A stretch of 64,000 nt of DNA. Source: Gemmatimonadetes bacterium bin94 (lineage in GTDB: Bacteria > Gemmatimonadota > Gemmatimonadetes > Longimicrobiales > Gaopeijiaceae). The notes beneath the pieces are model-generated. The model was not told the origin of the DNA and searched no databases. It saw only the letters and a program-made list of their open reading frames with translations. Location of the stretch: NCBI GenBank assembly GCA_002238865.1, contig MPNE01000002.1, positions 177,137 through 241,136 on the forward strand. The letters are read 5' to 3'. Positions 28,592-36,736 of this stretch are shown piece by piece; position 1 is the stretch's first letter, and each line of letters begins with the position of its first letter. The position numbers and the translations under genes are program-made.

Positions 28592-29166
28592 GCCGGCCGC
28601 GACCCGGAGTCGCCACCGCCCTCGCAGTACGCCTTCACGGCATCCATGTCAGCCGCAATCGCCTTGGCGACGACACTCTTGATGAGCGGCACCATCAAGC
28701 GCGACATGATCCTGTAGGGACGCGCTTCCATCACCATGTCGAGCCGCGTGCCGCCGCCCTCACCCAACGGGGTCACCGTGAACACCGTGTCCCAGATCGT
28801 CCCGCCCTCGTCCGATACCATGCGGACCCGCTCGTTCGCGACGAACTCGGTGACCTCGATTTCCGTGGTCGCCTCCCTGCCCCGCATCACGCGCGTTTCC
28901 CGGAACCGGGCTCCCACACCGACCTTCTGCTCGGTCAGGAACTCCACGCGCACCAGGTGCGGCACGGCCTCGCTGTAGTTGGAGATATCGGACACGGTCG
29001 AAAAAACCGCCTCGGGAGCGGCGTCCACCGTTCGGTTCACGTTGGTTCGGGTCATCGTCACTGGCTCGTTCGTCGGGGTGGTCAGGGGGCCCGGCGGGGG
29101 CTTCACCGCCGCCCTGCGCTTGCGCCGCAGCCGGTCACCCGGGTAGATAACAGCGCGGTTCATCAT
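28588..29166 (-). CDS. SRPBCC (START-like) family protein
   Basis: A 192-residue protein whose last 155 residues form a polyketide-cyclase/START-like helix-grip fold: VNRTVDAAPEAVFSTVSDIS, YSEAVPHLVRVEFL, VGARFRETRVM, VTEFVANERVRMVSD and LDMVMEARPYRIMSRLMVP. The start is placed at the ATG pair 29166/29163 because GGGGGAGGAG precedes it closely; an internal ATG at 29055 gives the bare domain with a poor ribosome site. The extra N-terminus is basic (DRLRRKRRAAVK). Such proteins bind hydrophobic ligands; nothing identifies the ligand. It overlaps the UDG gene (GTGA) and diverges from the DUF2461 gene by 27 bases. Confidence 0.8.
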   Translation of the reverse strand: MMNRAVIYPGDRLRRKRRAAVKPPPGPLTTPTNEPVTMTRTNVNRTVDAAPEAVFSTVSDISNYSEAVPHLVRVEFLTEQKVGVGARFRETRVMRGREATTEIEVTEFVANERVRMVSDEGGTIWDTVFTVTPLGEGGGTRLDMVMEARPYRIMSRLMVPLIKSVVAKAIAADMDAVKAYCEGGGDSGSRPA

Positions 29167-29193
29167 ACTCCTCCCCCCAGCTCCGGTCCACCG

Positions 29194-29880
29194 ATGTCCT
29201 CCACATACTTCACGCCCGCCACCTTCTCGTTCCTCCGCGATCTCGCCGACAACAACAACCGGGAGTGGTTTCAGGCACGGAAGTCCCGGTACGAGGAAGA
29301 CGTGAGGGACCCGGCCCTGAGCTTCATCGCGGACTTCGCGCCACGCCTCAAGGAGATCAGCCCCCACTTCCGGGCAGATCCCCGCGCAAACGGCGGCTCG
29401 ATGTTCCGGATCTACCGGGACACGCGCTTCTCGAAGGACAAGAGCCCGTACAAGACGCACACGGGCATCCAGTTCCGCCACGAGGCCGGCAAGGACGCCC
29501 ACGCCCCCGGCTTCTATCTGCACGTCCAGCCCGGAAGCTGCTTCATCGGGTGTGGGACCTGGCGCCCTGGAGGCCCGGCCCTGCGGAAGATCCGGGAATC
29601 GATCGACGAGGACTCGGCCGCCTGGAAGCAGGCGTCGCGGGACAAGAGATTCACAACGAGTTTCGAACTCGCCGGAGACTCCCTGATTCGGGCACCCATG
29701 GGCTACGACCCGTACCATCCCCTCATCGTGGACCTGCGCCGCAAGGACTTCATCGGGGTGACGCCACTGAGCGCGGATGTACTCACATCGGACGGCTTTC
29801 TCGACACCTTCGCCGGCTTGTGCCGGGACGCCGCGCCGTTTCAGAGGTGGTTGTGCCGCGCGATCGGGGTGCCGTACTAG
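29194..29880 (+). CDS. DUF2461 (TIGR02453) family protein
   Basis: A 228-residue soluble protein of the DUF2461 family, at full family length. Typical signatures are FLRDLADNNNREWFQARK near the N-terminus, FRIYRDTRFSKDKSPYKTH in the middle and GFYLHVQPGSCFIGCGTW. The biochemical role of the family is unknown. The ATG at 29194 begins exactly at the conserved N-terminus; the frame is open further upstream into the opposite gene. The TAG stop shares the palindrome CTAG at 29877-29880 with the stop of the convergent cyclophilin gene, so the two coding sequences overlap by 4 bases. Confidence 0.9.
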   Translation: MSSTYFTPATFSFLRDLADNNNREWFQARKSRYEEDVRDPALSFIADFAPRLKEISPHFRADPRANGGSMFRIYRDTRFSKDKSPYKTHTGIQFRHEAGKDAHAPGFYLHVQPGSCFIGCGTWRPGGPALRKIRESIDEDSAAWKQASRDKRFTTSFELAGDSLIRAPMGYDPYHPLIVDLRRKDFIGVTPLSADVLTSDGFLDTFAGLCRDAAPFQRWLCRAIGVPY

Positions 29881-30578
29881 TTGACCAGCGTCGCCGAAAC
29901 GACGTGGTCGAGCTCCGGGAAATCCTCGTCGAGGTATTCGTTGCCCCTGGCCACGATGTTCTGGTGGATGGGGCCGTTGCCCCGGGGCGCGAGGGCGCCG
30001 TACCCCGAATGGATCCGGTCAACGACATCCATGCCTTCGATGACGGTGCCGAAGGGAGCGAAGCCGTCGGGGTCGAGACGTGAATTGTCCACGAAGTTGA
30101 TGAAGAGCTGGGTCGTGCGCGTGCCCGGCCCCCCCATCGCAAAGGTGATGGTACCGCGGGTATTGGACGCCACGACCGGGTCGTCCTCGATGCGCGCGCG
30201 CGACCACAGGGCGTTGATCTGCGGGTCGCCGTGCATGCCGAACTGCGCCATGAACCCCTCCATCACACGGAAGAAGTGGACGCCGTCGTAGTACCCGTTC
30301 TTGACGAGGTTGTAGAAGCGATCCGCACCGATGGGTGCCCACGCGCGGGTAACTTCGACCACGAAGTCGCCCGTGCTCGTTTCAAAGCGGGCCTGGAAGG
30401 TTTCGGGCGCGGTTTCGACCAGCTCGGCGGGGCGGTAAAGGGGGTTGTCTGCGACGGCATCCACGTCGGCTTCGTTCTCGCTCCCGGCGTCTCCCCCACA
30501 GCCGGCGAACGCGAAAAGGGCCGCCGGCAACAGGACCGGGAGCGGGTGGAGGGCGCTGGAACGGCTCTTCGTTTTCAT
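29877..30578 (-). CDS. Cyclophilin-type peptidyl-prolyl isomerase lipoprotein
   Basis: A 233-residue exported cyclophilin. The ATG at 30578 follows GGAAGG by 9 bases and opens a lipoprotein signal ending FAFAGC; the open frame to 31409 is not coding. The domain (about 60-233) has the usual order: FETSTGDFVVEV, APIGADRFYNLVKNGYYDG, HFFRVMEGFMAQFG, GTITFAMGGPGTRTTQLFIN, FAPFGTVIEGMDVVDRI. The active-site Arg (FFRV), Phe and Gln (FMAQFG) are present. It should speed proline isomerisation of exported proteins. It is convergent with the DUF2461 gene, sharing a CTAG stop palindrome. Confidence 0.93.
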   Translation of the reverse strand: MKTKSRSSALHPLPVLLPAALFAFAGCGGDAGSENEADVDAVADNPLYRPAELVETAPETFQARFETSTGDFVVEVTRAWAPIGADRFYNLVKNGYYDGVHFFRVMEGFMAQFGMHGDPQINALWSRARIEDDPVVASNTRGTITFAMGGPGTRTTQLFINFVDNSRLDPDGFAPFGTVIEGMDVVDRIHSGYGALAPRGNGPIHQNIVARGNEYLDEDFPELDHVVSATLVN

Positions 30579-30794
30579 TGCTGTGGGGCCTTCCTGAAGC
30601 TCGTGGACTGATCGGCATGGTGAAGCCGTCAAGATAGGGATTCGTCGCTGGATGGGACAATGCGCCGCCCAGGCGGAAGCAGCTCGCGCGCGGGCAGTCG
30701 CGTACCCCGCGACCGGCCGGATGGCACCTACCCACACCCAACCGGGTAGCATAGGTTTCAACCCCCTTGAATCAGCCTTCTCAGGACCCCGACA

Positions 30795-32277
30795 ATGAAT
30801 AGCGGACACTCCATGCGTCCGACGCAGCCGCACCCATCCGCCGGCGCAGTCCTTCTCGCCCTCCTCGCTGCTGCCTGCGGCGACGCAGCAGCCCCGACGC
30901 AGCCCACCGGCACCCCGAACCTGCCCCCGACCGCCGCCTTCACCACCGATGTCACGGAAGGCTCCGCCCCCCTCGATGTGCGCTTCGACGGCAGCGCGTC
31001 CAGCGACCCCGACGGCACGATCGCGACCTATTCGTGGACCTTCGGGGACGGCGCCACCGGGTCGGGTCGGACCACGACCCACACCTATCCGGACGCGGGC
31101 TCCTACACCCCGCAGCTCACCGTCGCCGACGACCGTGGTGCGACAAACACGCAGACGGGAAGCGCCATCACGGTGAACAGCCCGCCAGGCACCGGCGAGA
31201 ACGTGATCTCCGGTGTGGTCTGGCACGACGCCGACGCCGACGGCGAGCGCGGCGAGGACGAGGAGACGATTCCCGCCTTCGTCGTCTTCCTGGACGAGAA
31301 TGGAGACGGGTTGCGGGACTCGACCGAGGTCGTGGCCGTGACCAACGACAACGGCGAGTACATCTTCGAGGGACTCGACCACCGGCTCTCCTACACGGTC
31401 ACCCAGCAACTCACCCTGGGGTGGACCAACACCGCTCCGGGGCTGCCAACGGCTTCGATGTCGGACAGCGGGATCCCCTCGGGCGCACTATCTCAGCCCG
31501 CAGCCGCCGCCATCATCGGCGGCCAGGAGGCCGAGCCGGGGGAATTCCCGTTCCAGGTCGCGCTGGTGAGCGCCGCGAGCCGGTTCCAGTTCTGTGGCGG
31601 GACCTTCATTTCCGCAAGCTGGGTGATGACGGCCGCCCACTGCGTCGACGGGGGCACCGACGCGAACGACATCAAGGTGCTGGCGGGTGCCCACGACAAG
31701 ACGCAGGACGGCGAACTCCTCGATGTCGAACGCATCTTCATCCATCCGGCCTACGGGGTCGGCGAGGGCTTCCCGAACGACATCGCCCTCCTGGAACTCG
31801 GTGGCGAGTACATGTATCCCCGCATCGAGCTGCTCCACGCCCGACCGCATCGAGATGTCCGCCCCGGGGACCGTGGGGACAATGATCGGGTGGGGCCTGA
31901 CCTCGGAAGGCGGCCCGTCGTCCGCCGTGCTCAAGAAGCTGGACGCGGAGATCATTTCCAACGCCGAGTGCCAGACCCACCTCAACGAGAACATCCTGGA
32001 CATCACCATCTGTGCGGGAAAGCTGGGCTCGTCCGAATCCACCTGTAACGGAGACTCCGGCGGGCCCCTCATGGTTCCCTTCAGGCAACGGTGGATCCAG
32101 GTCGGTATCGTCAGTTTCGGCTCGAACATCTGCTATCAGCCCACCGCGTTCGCCCGCGTTTCCGCGCTGGTCGACTATCCGCTCGGCAACGTCCCGGCGG
32201 AGTTGTCGGGTTCGATCGTCGTGGACTGGAGCGACGGAAGCCGGACGGCGGAGGTGAACTTCGGCAACTTCCGATAG
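30795..32277 (+). pseudogene. PKD / SdrD-B / trypsin-like lipoprotein with a single-base frameshift
   Basis: The gene is split between two frames. The first runs from 30795 and encodes a lipoprotein signal (LLAAAC), a PKD domain (FDGSASSDPDGTIATYSWTF), an SdrD-B-like domain (GVVWHDADADGERGEDEE, VFLDENGDGLRDSTE) and the start of an S1 peptidase: IIGGQEAEPGEFPFQVAL, His in TAAHC (about 280), Asp in NDIALLEL (about 328). The second frame carries on from about 31836 with SAPGTVGTMIGWG and the Ser in CNGDSGGPL (about 420), ending at 32277. Dropping one C in CTCCACG near 31833-31836 restores ELL-TPDRIEMSAPGT and a continuous protein of 493 residues. The triad is complete after repair. A sequencing error, a recent mutation or phase variation are all possible. 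Confidence 0.85.
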
Positions 32278-32378
32278 GCACGGCCTTGCAACCGGTGGCA
32301 GAAAGCAGGCCACTTGCGCCGGGCGGCGCCCCTGAAGAACATGATTGACTGAAAGGAACAACAGGAAGGACGGATGGA

Positions 32379-32873
32379 ATGAAGAAAAGAACCAATGGCT
32401 CCCGGTCAAATGTGATGGTCCGTCACCGGGCTCGGCTCCTTGCCGCGCTCGTGGCGACGGTCGGGGTGCTCGGCTGCGATTCCCTGATCCTCGACCGCGA
32501 GCCCGAGAGCGTGCACCTTGAAATCTCCAGCTCCGATGTGAGCGAAGTTTGGCTCGTCACGTCGCGTTTGTTTACCGAGACCGCGGACCCGGAGTGCCCC
32601 ACTGCCGGGTGCAACACAATCATTCAGCTCATCGACGCCGACACCATCACGGTCTCCCTGCCCTTCAGCCAATCCTATTCGTTCAACTCCCGGCTCCAAT
32701 TCTTCGCCGAGGCGTACCCGACCACACTGGAACCGGCTACTCTTTCCATGACGGTGCACCTGGACGACGAGGAGTGGTACAACGACTCGCGCCTGCTCCT
32801 CCCCGAGAACGCTGACGGGGACCGGGAGACGCTCAGGTTCGTGTATCAGTACCGCGACTTCACACCGGGTTGA
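32379..32873 (+). CDS. Small lipoprotein of unknown function
   Basis: A 164-residue lipoprotein (signal ending GVLGC) that I do not recognise. The ATG follows AGGAAGGACGGA. The mature part is beta-rich (SVHLEISSSDVSEVWLVTSR, TITVSLPFSQSYSF) and has one close cysteine pair, C-P-T-A-G-C, that could form a disulfide or bind a ligand. Its TGA overlaps the TTG start of the di-heme oxidoreductase gene as TTGA, so the two are probably translated together. That context suggests a partner or accessory of the heme protein, but this is inference. Confidence 0.75.
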   Translation: MKKRTNGSRSNVMVRHRARLLAALVATVGVLGCDSLILDREPESVHLEISSSDVSEVWLVTSRLFTETADPECPTAGCNTIIQLIDADTITVSLPFSQSYSFNSRLQFFAEAYPTTLEPATLSMTVHLDDEEWYNDSRLLLPENADGDRETLRFVYQYRDFTPG

Positions 32874-34078
32874 CCACGAAAGCGCGCAGGGTCCTTTCGC
32901 TGGCCGCGAGACTGGGCGCGCCCGGCCTTGCGGTCCTGTCGCTTGGCTGTGGCGCGCTGGTACAGTCACCGTACACCGAGACGGAACCAGGTCTCCCGCT
33001 TCCGGGACTGAGCGAGTCCGAACAGGAAGCCTTCGCCGCGGGGCAAGGGCTCTTCAACAGGCCCTTCGCCCCCGAGGACGGCCTGGGACCCTTCTTCAAT
33101 CAGGACCGGTGCGGCTCCTGCCACGACCTGCCTACCAGCGGCGGTCACGGCGCGGAGCCGGTTACCAAGGTAAGTCGATTCGATCCGATCGAGGGCTGCA
33201 GCACCCTGCCCGAGCACGGAAGCGGCCTGCTGCGAATGGTCGCCACCGAGTCTGCGAGAGCGATGGGGCTGGGGGCGGAGAGGATACCGCCGGGCACCAC
33301 TGCCCTTTCCGAGATGCGGGCGCCCGCCGTCTTTGGTCTGGGGCTTGTCGAGCGGATCGCGGAAGACGACATCATCCGGAGCGCCGACCCCGATGATGCC
33401 GACGGCGACGGCATCTCCGGCCGCCCGAACCTGGACGCCGACGGGAGGGCCGGCCGCTTCGGGCGAAAGGCGCAACACGCCACGCTCGAGAGCTTCATCG
33501 AGGAGGCCATCCGCCTCGAGATGGGGATTACGACCCCGTCCCACCCCGTGGAAGAGACCCACAATGGAATCCCCCTGCCGGAAGGTGTCGATGCTGTCCC
33601 CGACCCCGAGGTTGGCGCAGGCGAGATCGACCTCCTCGTCGAGTACATACGCTTCCTGGCTCCGCCAAAGGCTGTCCTGCCCGAAGACGCGGAAGTCCGG
33701 GCAGACATCGAGGAAGGCGAAAGGATTTTCGAGTTCATGGGTTGCGACGCGTGTCACACGCCCTCTTTCACGACCTCGGCCAGCGACACGCCAGCACTCG
33801 ACCGCAAGCGCTTCCGCCTCTACTCCGACCTGCTCCTCCACGACATGGGACCCGAGCTGGCCGACATATGCACTCCGGGCACGAGCCCTTCGGAGTGGAA
33901 GACCGCCCGCCTCGTCGGCCTCGCTCACCGCTCGGAGTTCCTTCACAATGGACGGGCGCAGCGTATCTCCGACGCGATTCTGCTCCACGGCGGGGAAGCG
34001 GCAGCCGCGCGGGATGTCTTCCAGCGACTGACCGATCAGGCCCGCGACCAGGTGCTGGCGTTCCTGAGGTCGCTGTAA
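32870..34078 (+). CDS. Di-heme oxidoreductase (DHOR) lipoprotein, copy 1
   Basis: A 402-residue c-type cytochrome of the di-heme oxidoreductase family, related to MauG/CcP peroxidases. The signal ends in a lipobox at about Cys27. The first heme site is RCGSCHD (Cys81, Cys84, His85) and the second GCDACHT (near 292-297). Between them lies the family core (DADGDGISGRPNLD, GRFGRKAQHATLESF, EMGITTPSHPVEETHNGIPL). The C-terminus has YSDLLLHDMGPELAD and FLHNGRAQRISDAILLHGGEA. It acts in the periplasm or outer membrane; electron donor and substrate are unknown. The TTG start overlaps the preceding lipoprotein stop (TTGA). A clear paralogue lies at 44629-45864. Confidence 0.9.
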   Translation: MTTKARRVLSLAARLGAPGLAVLSLGCGALVQSPYTETEPGLPLPGLSESEQEAFAAGQGLFNRPFAPEDGLGPFFNQDRCGSCHDLPTSGGHGAEPVTKVSRFDPIEGCSTLPEHGSGLLRMVATESARAMGLGAERIPPGTTALSEMRAPAVFGLGLVERIAEDDIIRSADPDDADGDGISGRPNLDADGRAGRFGRKAQHATLESFIEEAIRLEMGITTPSHPVEETHNGIPLPEGVDAVPDPEVGAGEIDLLVEYIRFLAPPKAVLPEDAEVRADIEEGERIFEFMGCDACHTPSFTTSASDTPALDRKRFRLYSDLLLHDMGPELADICTPGTSPSEWKTARLVGLAHRSEFLHNGRAQRISDAILLHGGEAAAARDVFQRLTDQARDQVLAFLRSL

Positions 34079-34088
34079 CCGGAAAGGG

Positions 34089-35315
34089 TCAGCTCGGCTG
34101 GCAGTTGCCCCACTTGGAAGGACGGCCCGCACCTGGACGTTCGGGGTCGTTCAGTGCCTCGAAGACCACCCGCATCAGTCCCTTCCGGTGCAAATCGACA
34201 AGCCGTTGTCCCTCCAGGAAGAGTTCGGCGAAGCGTTCTCGCAGGAGGATCTCTTCCATCCCGTCGAAGTCGGTCGGCGTCGCGTAGCCGGGCAAGCCCA
34301 CGGTCGCGCGCAGCTCATTCAGAATTGCAGTGGCCCCCGAATAGTCCTGTCGATGCAACAGGGCCTCGGCGATGATCAGGCGCATGAGGTCGTAGTGCAC
34401 AAGTGGAATGGGGTCGCGGGCGCCGGTGTACTTCCTCTGGCCGTAGTGCGGCGTCTGCATGTCCAGCCCCGGTTCGCCGTCAAAGTAGACCGGGATCCGC
34501 GTGTCTGGGAGGCCGCTCGACGGATCGCTCATGAAACCGGGGCCGTCCTTCACCTCGATCGTCGGCCACCACGGGTACATGATGCCAACGGCTCTCTGAA
34601 CCGTGGTCAATTCGAAGACCTCGTTGGTCTGCGTTGAAGGGAATACGGCGGCATGGGAAAACCCCTCCGGAATCGCCGCGGCATCCGCTGCAGCGCCGGC
34701 CCATTCCAACAGCAGCGCTCGAGCCTGCGCCCGCCCCGCCTGGGCCGCCATCACGTAGTCTGCCCTACCTGCCAACTGGCCAACGGTCATCGCTCTTGTA
34801 AAGTCCTGCTCCGCCTCGGCGAGCACCTCCCGGTCCGTCATCACATCGCCGTTGCTGACCGACCGGCAGAACGTCATCCCCTGGTATAGCCCAACCAGCC
34901 CTACAGCCAAACGGACCTGTGCCGTCAGGGCACTGCTCCCCGCCTCGGCGTTTCCGAGAACACGCCTGAACCGCTCCTCCGCATTTCTACCGGCACCCTT
35001 GGCCCTCGCCCACTCGTTGGCGATGCCACTGATCCAGGGACTGTTGCCGATATCACCCTGGTCAATCGCTTTGGTTGCCTCTGCCGTATCCGTACTCTGG
35101 TAGACATCGGCGAGCAACGCCTGAAACACCACCCATTCGTCCACCGGCTCGTAAGCTGCTCCCTCGATACCGTTGGCCAACTCGGCAAGGCTCTTGTCCA
35201 CATCCTCGCTGGTCAGGCGATTCGGGTCGGACACCTCCAGGAGACCGTCGCAGGCCACAAGGGCCAGGACGGCCACCGCCGCCCCGATCGCGCTTCCTGG
35301 TCCGGACGTCTTCAC
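34089..35315 (-). CDS. SusD/RagB-like outer-membrane lipoprotein, copy 1
   Basis: A 408-residue SusD-like lipoprotein. The GTG at 35315 follows GGGAGAG and opens a signal ending LALVAC. The SusD core is visible: NGIEGAAYEPVDEWVVFQALLADVYQ near the N-terminus, helical TPR-like repeats in the middle (AQVRLAVGLVGLYQG, AMTVGQLAGRADYVMAAQAGRAQARALL) and the C-terminal LMRLIIAEALLHRQDYSGATAILNEL with RERFAELFLEGQRLVDLHR. It captures a glycan or peptide ligand for a SusC channel. It is the second of two SusD genes after SusC, separated from the first by 109 bases holding a 12-bp hairpin. The fold and order match the neighbour, so the pair probably arose by tandem duplication. Confidence 0.88.
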   Translation of the reverse strand: MKTSGPGSAIGAAVAVLALVACDGLLEVSDPNRLTSEDVDKSLAELANGIEGAAYEPVDEWVVFQALLADVYQSTDTAEATKAIDQGDIGNSPWISGIANEWARAKGAGRNAEERFRRVLGNAEAGSSALTAQVRLAVGLVGLYQGMTFCRSVSNGDVMTDREVLAEAEQDFTRAMTVGQLAGRADYVMAAQAGRAQARALLLEWAGAAADAAAIPEGFSHAAVFPSTQTNEVFELTTVQRAVGIMYPWWPTIEVKDGPGFMSDPSSGLPDTRIPVYFDGEPGLDMQTPHYGQRKYTGARDPIPLVHYDLMRLIIAEALLHRQDYSGATAILNELRATVGLPGYATPTDFDGMEEILLRERFAELFLEGQRLVDLHRKGLMRVVFEALNDPERPGAGRPSKWGNCQPS

Positions 35316-35342
35316 GGTTGCTCTCCCTTGCAGGGCTGCTGC

Positions 35343-35387
35343 TGAATGGGCGCGACCCCCCTTTTGAAGGGAAGCCGCGCCCATTCA
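35343..35387 (-). terminator. Hairpin between the two SusD genes (terminator or processing site)
   Basis: TGAATGGGCGCG (35343-35354) and CGCGCCCATTCA (35376-35387) form a perfect 12-bp stem with a 21-base loop on the minus transcript, after the upstream SusD stop and before the ribosome site of the downstream SusD. There is no U run. It may lower read-through, stabilise the upstream message, or mark an RNA-processing site that makes unequal amounts of the two SusD proteins. Confidence 0.55.
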
Positions 35388-35424
35388 CCCGGTGTTACCC
35401 GGGCGGTTCATTGAATCCGGACGA

Positions 35425-36723
35425 TCAAGCCCTGGGCAAGCACCTCTGGGTCAGATCGTCGTTGATGTTCGGGTTGTAGGTCGGCTCAGTCGAGGTCATC
35501 GGCCACTTGGTGGGTCGGCCGACACCCAGCCTGTCGGGATCGTTGAGCTCTTCGAACACCCGGCGCATGAGACCATTCCTGTGAAGGTCGATCAGCCGCT
35601 GCCCTTCCATGAAGTGCTCGGCGAACCGCTCCCACAGGACGATACTGGCCATCGTCTCAGGGTCCGTGGGCACTTCATGCCCGGGCAGACCCACCGCCGC
35701 CCGCAACTCGTTCAGGATCGCCGTGGCGCCGGCAAAGTCGCCGCTACGCGCCGCTGCTTCGGCGATGATCAACCGCATGCCATCCGAGTGCAGCATTGCG
35801 ATGTCGTCCGTGTCGTCCACGTACTTCCACTGACTGTGATGCGGCGTCTCGTTATCGGTCGCGATTTCGCCGTCGAAGTACACGGGGATTCGCATGTCGG
35901 GCATCCCGCTCAGGGGATCCTTCATGAATCCGGACTCATCGCTCTTGTCGATCAACGGCCACCACTTGTACATGAGACCGGCGGCCTCGTTGTTGTTCTT
36001 GGTGGTGAGCTGAACGATCGAGTTGGTGCTCTGCACGTTGAAAACGGCGTAATAGGCGAAGCCCGCCGGAATCGCCGAGGCGTCCGTTACCGCCCCGGCC
36101 CAGTCACCTTGCAGCATGCGGGTCTGCGCCCTGGCCGCCTGCGCCGCCATTGCGTATTCGGGTCGACCCGCCGACTGGGCCGTCGACATGGCGTCGCCGA
36201 GCTTGCGTTCGGCTTGCGCCAACATCTGCATGTCGGTCATCAGCTCGCCGGTCGGCTCGCCCACCGACTCGCACGCGGTCATGCCGAGGAGCATGTCCGC
36301 GAGCCCTCCTCCCAGCCTGACCTGCGCGGTCAGCGGGCTGCTCGCGGCCTCGGCATCGCCCAGGACCCGCTTGAAGCGCTCCTCGGCGTCCGTCGCAAAC
36401 CACTGTGCCCTCAGCCAGGAGTTCTGCTCCCCGCCTGTGGCGTTGTTGTTGTAGTTGGTTCGGCCGTGGTCGGGATCGTCGTAGCCGCTCCAGGTACCCG
36501 TGTGCTGGTAGACATCGGCCAATAGCGCCTGGTCGACCACCCAGCTGTCGAATATCTCGTGGATTGCCCCCTCCACACCGTTCGCAACGGCGGGAAGCGC
36601 TTCATCCAGGTCTGTTGCGGTGTACCGCCCGGGGTCGGCGACCGTCAGGAGGTTGTCACACGCGCCAAGGGCCAGGACCGCGGCGGCAACCGCCATCGCA
36701 CCCTTCATTCTTGACATGTTCAT
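35425..36723 (-). CDS. SusD/RagB-like outer-membrane lipoprotein, copy 2
   Basis: A 432-residue SusD-like lipoprotein starting at the ATG 6 bases after AGGAGG; the signal ends LALGAC. It shares the layout and many motifs of copy 1 (NGVEGAIHEIFDSWVVDQALLADVYQ, RLIIAEAAARSGDFAGATAILNEL, ERFAEHFMEGQRLIDLHRNGLM). The middle carries an Asn-rich insert (RTNYNNNATGGEQ) that copy 1 lacks. It starts 13 bases after the SusC stop, so SusC and this SusD should be translated from one message and form the main complex. The ligand cannot be deduced; the nearest glycosidases are 23 kb or more away. Confidence 0.9.
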   Translation of the reverse strand: MNMSRMKGAMAVAAAVLALGACDNLLTVADPGRYTATDLDEALPAVANGVEGAIHEIFDSWVVDQALLADVYQHTGTWSGYDDPDHGRTNYNNNATGGEQNSWLRAQWFATDAEERFKRVLGDAEAASSPLTAQVRLGGGLADMLLGMTACESVGEPTGELMTDMQMLAQAERKLGDAMSTAQSAGRPEYAMAAQAARAQTRMLQGDWAGAVTDASAIPAGFAYYAVFNVQSTNSIVQLTTKNNNEAAGLMYKWWPLIDKSDESGFMKDPLSGMPDMRIPVYFDGEIATDNETPHHSQWKYVDDTDDIAMLHSDGMRLIIAEAAARSGDFAGATAILNELRAAVGLPGHEVPTDPETMASIVLWERFAEHFMEGQRLIDLHRNGLMRRVFEELNDPDRLGVGRPTKWPMTSTEPTYNPNINDDLTQRCLPRA

Positions 36724-36736
36724 GTTTGGCCTCCTC

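Noticed and set aside
31820..31850. A programmed +1 frameshift in the trypsin-like gene.
   Set aside because: There is no slippery codon pair, stop codon in the first frame near the site, or stimulatory structure; the first frame runs on for about 70 more codons. A simple insertion fits better.
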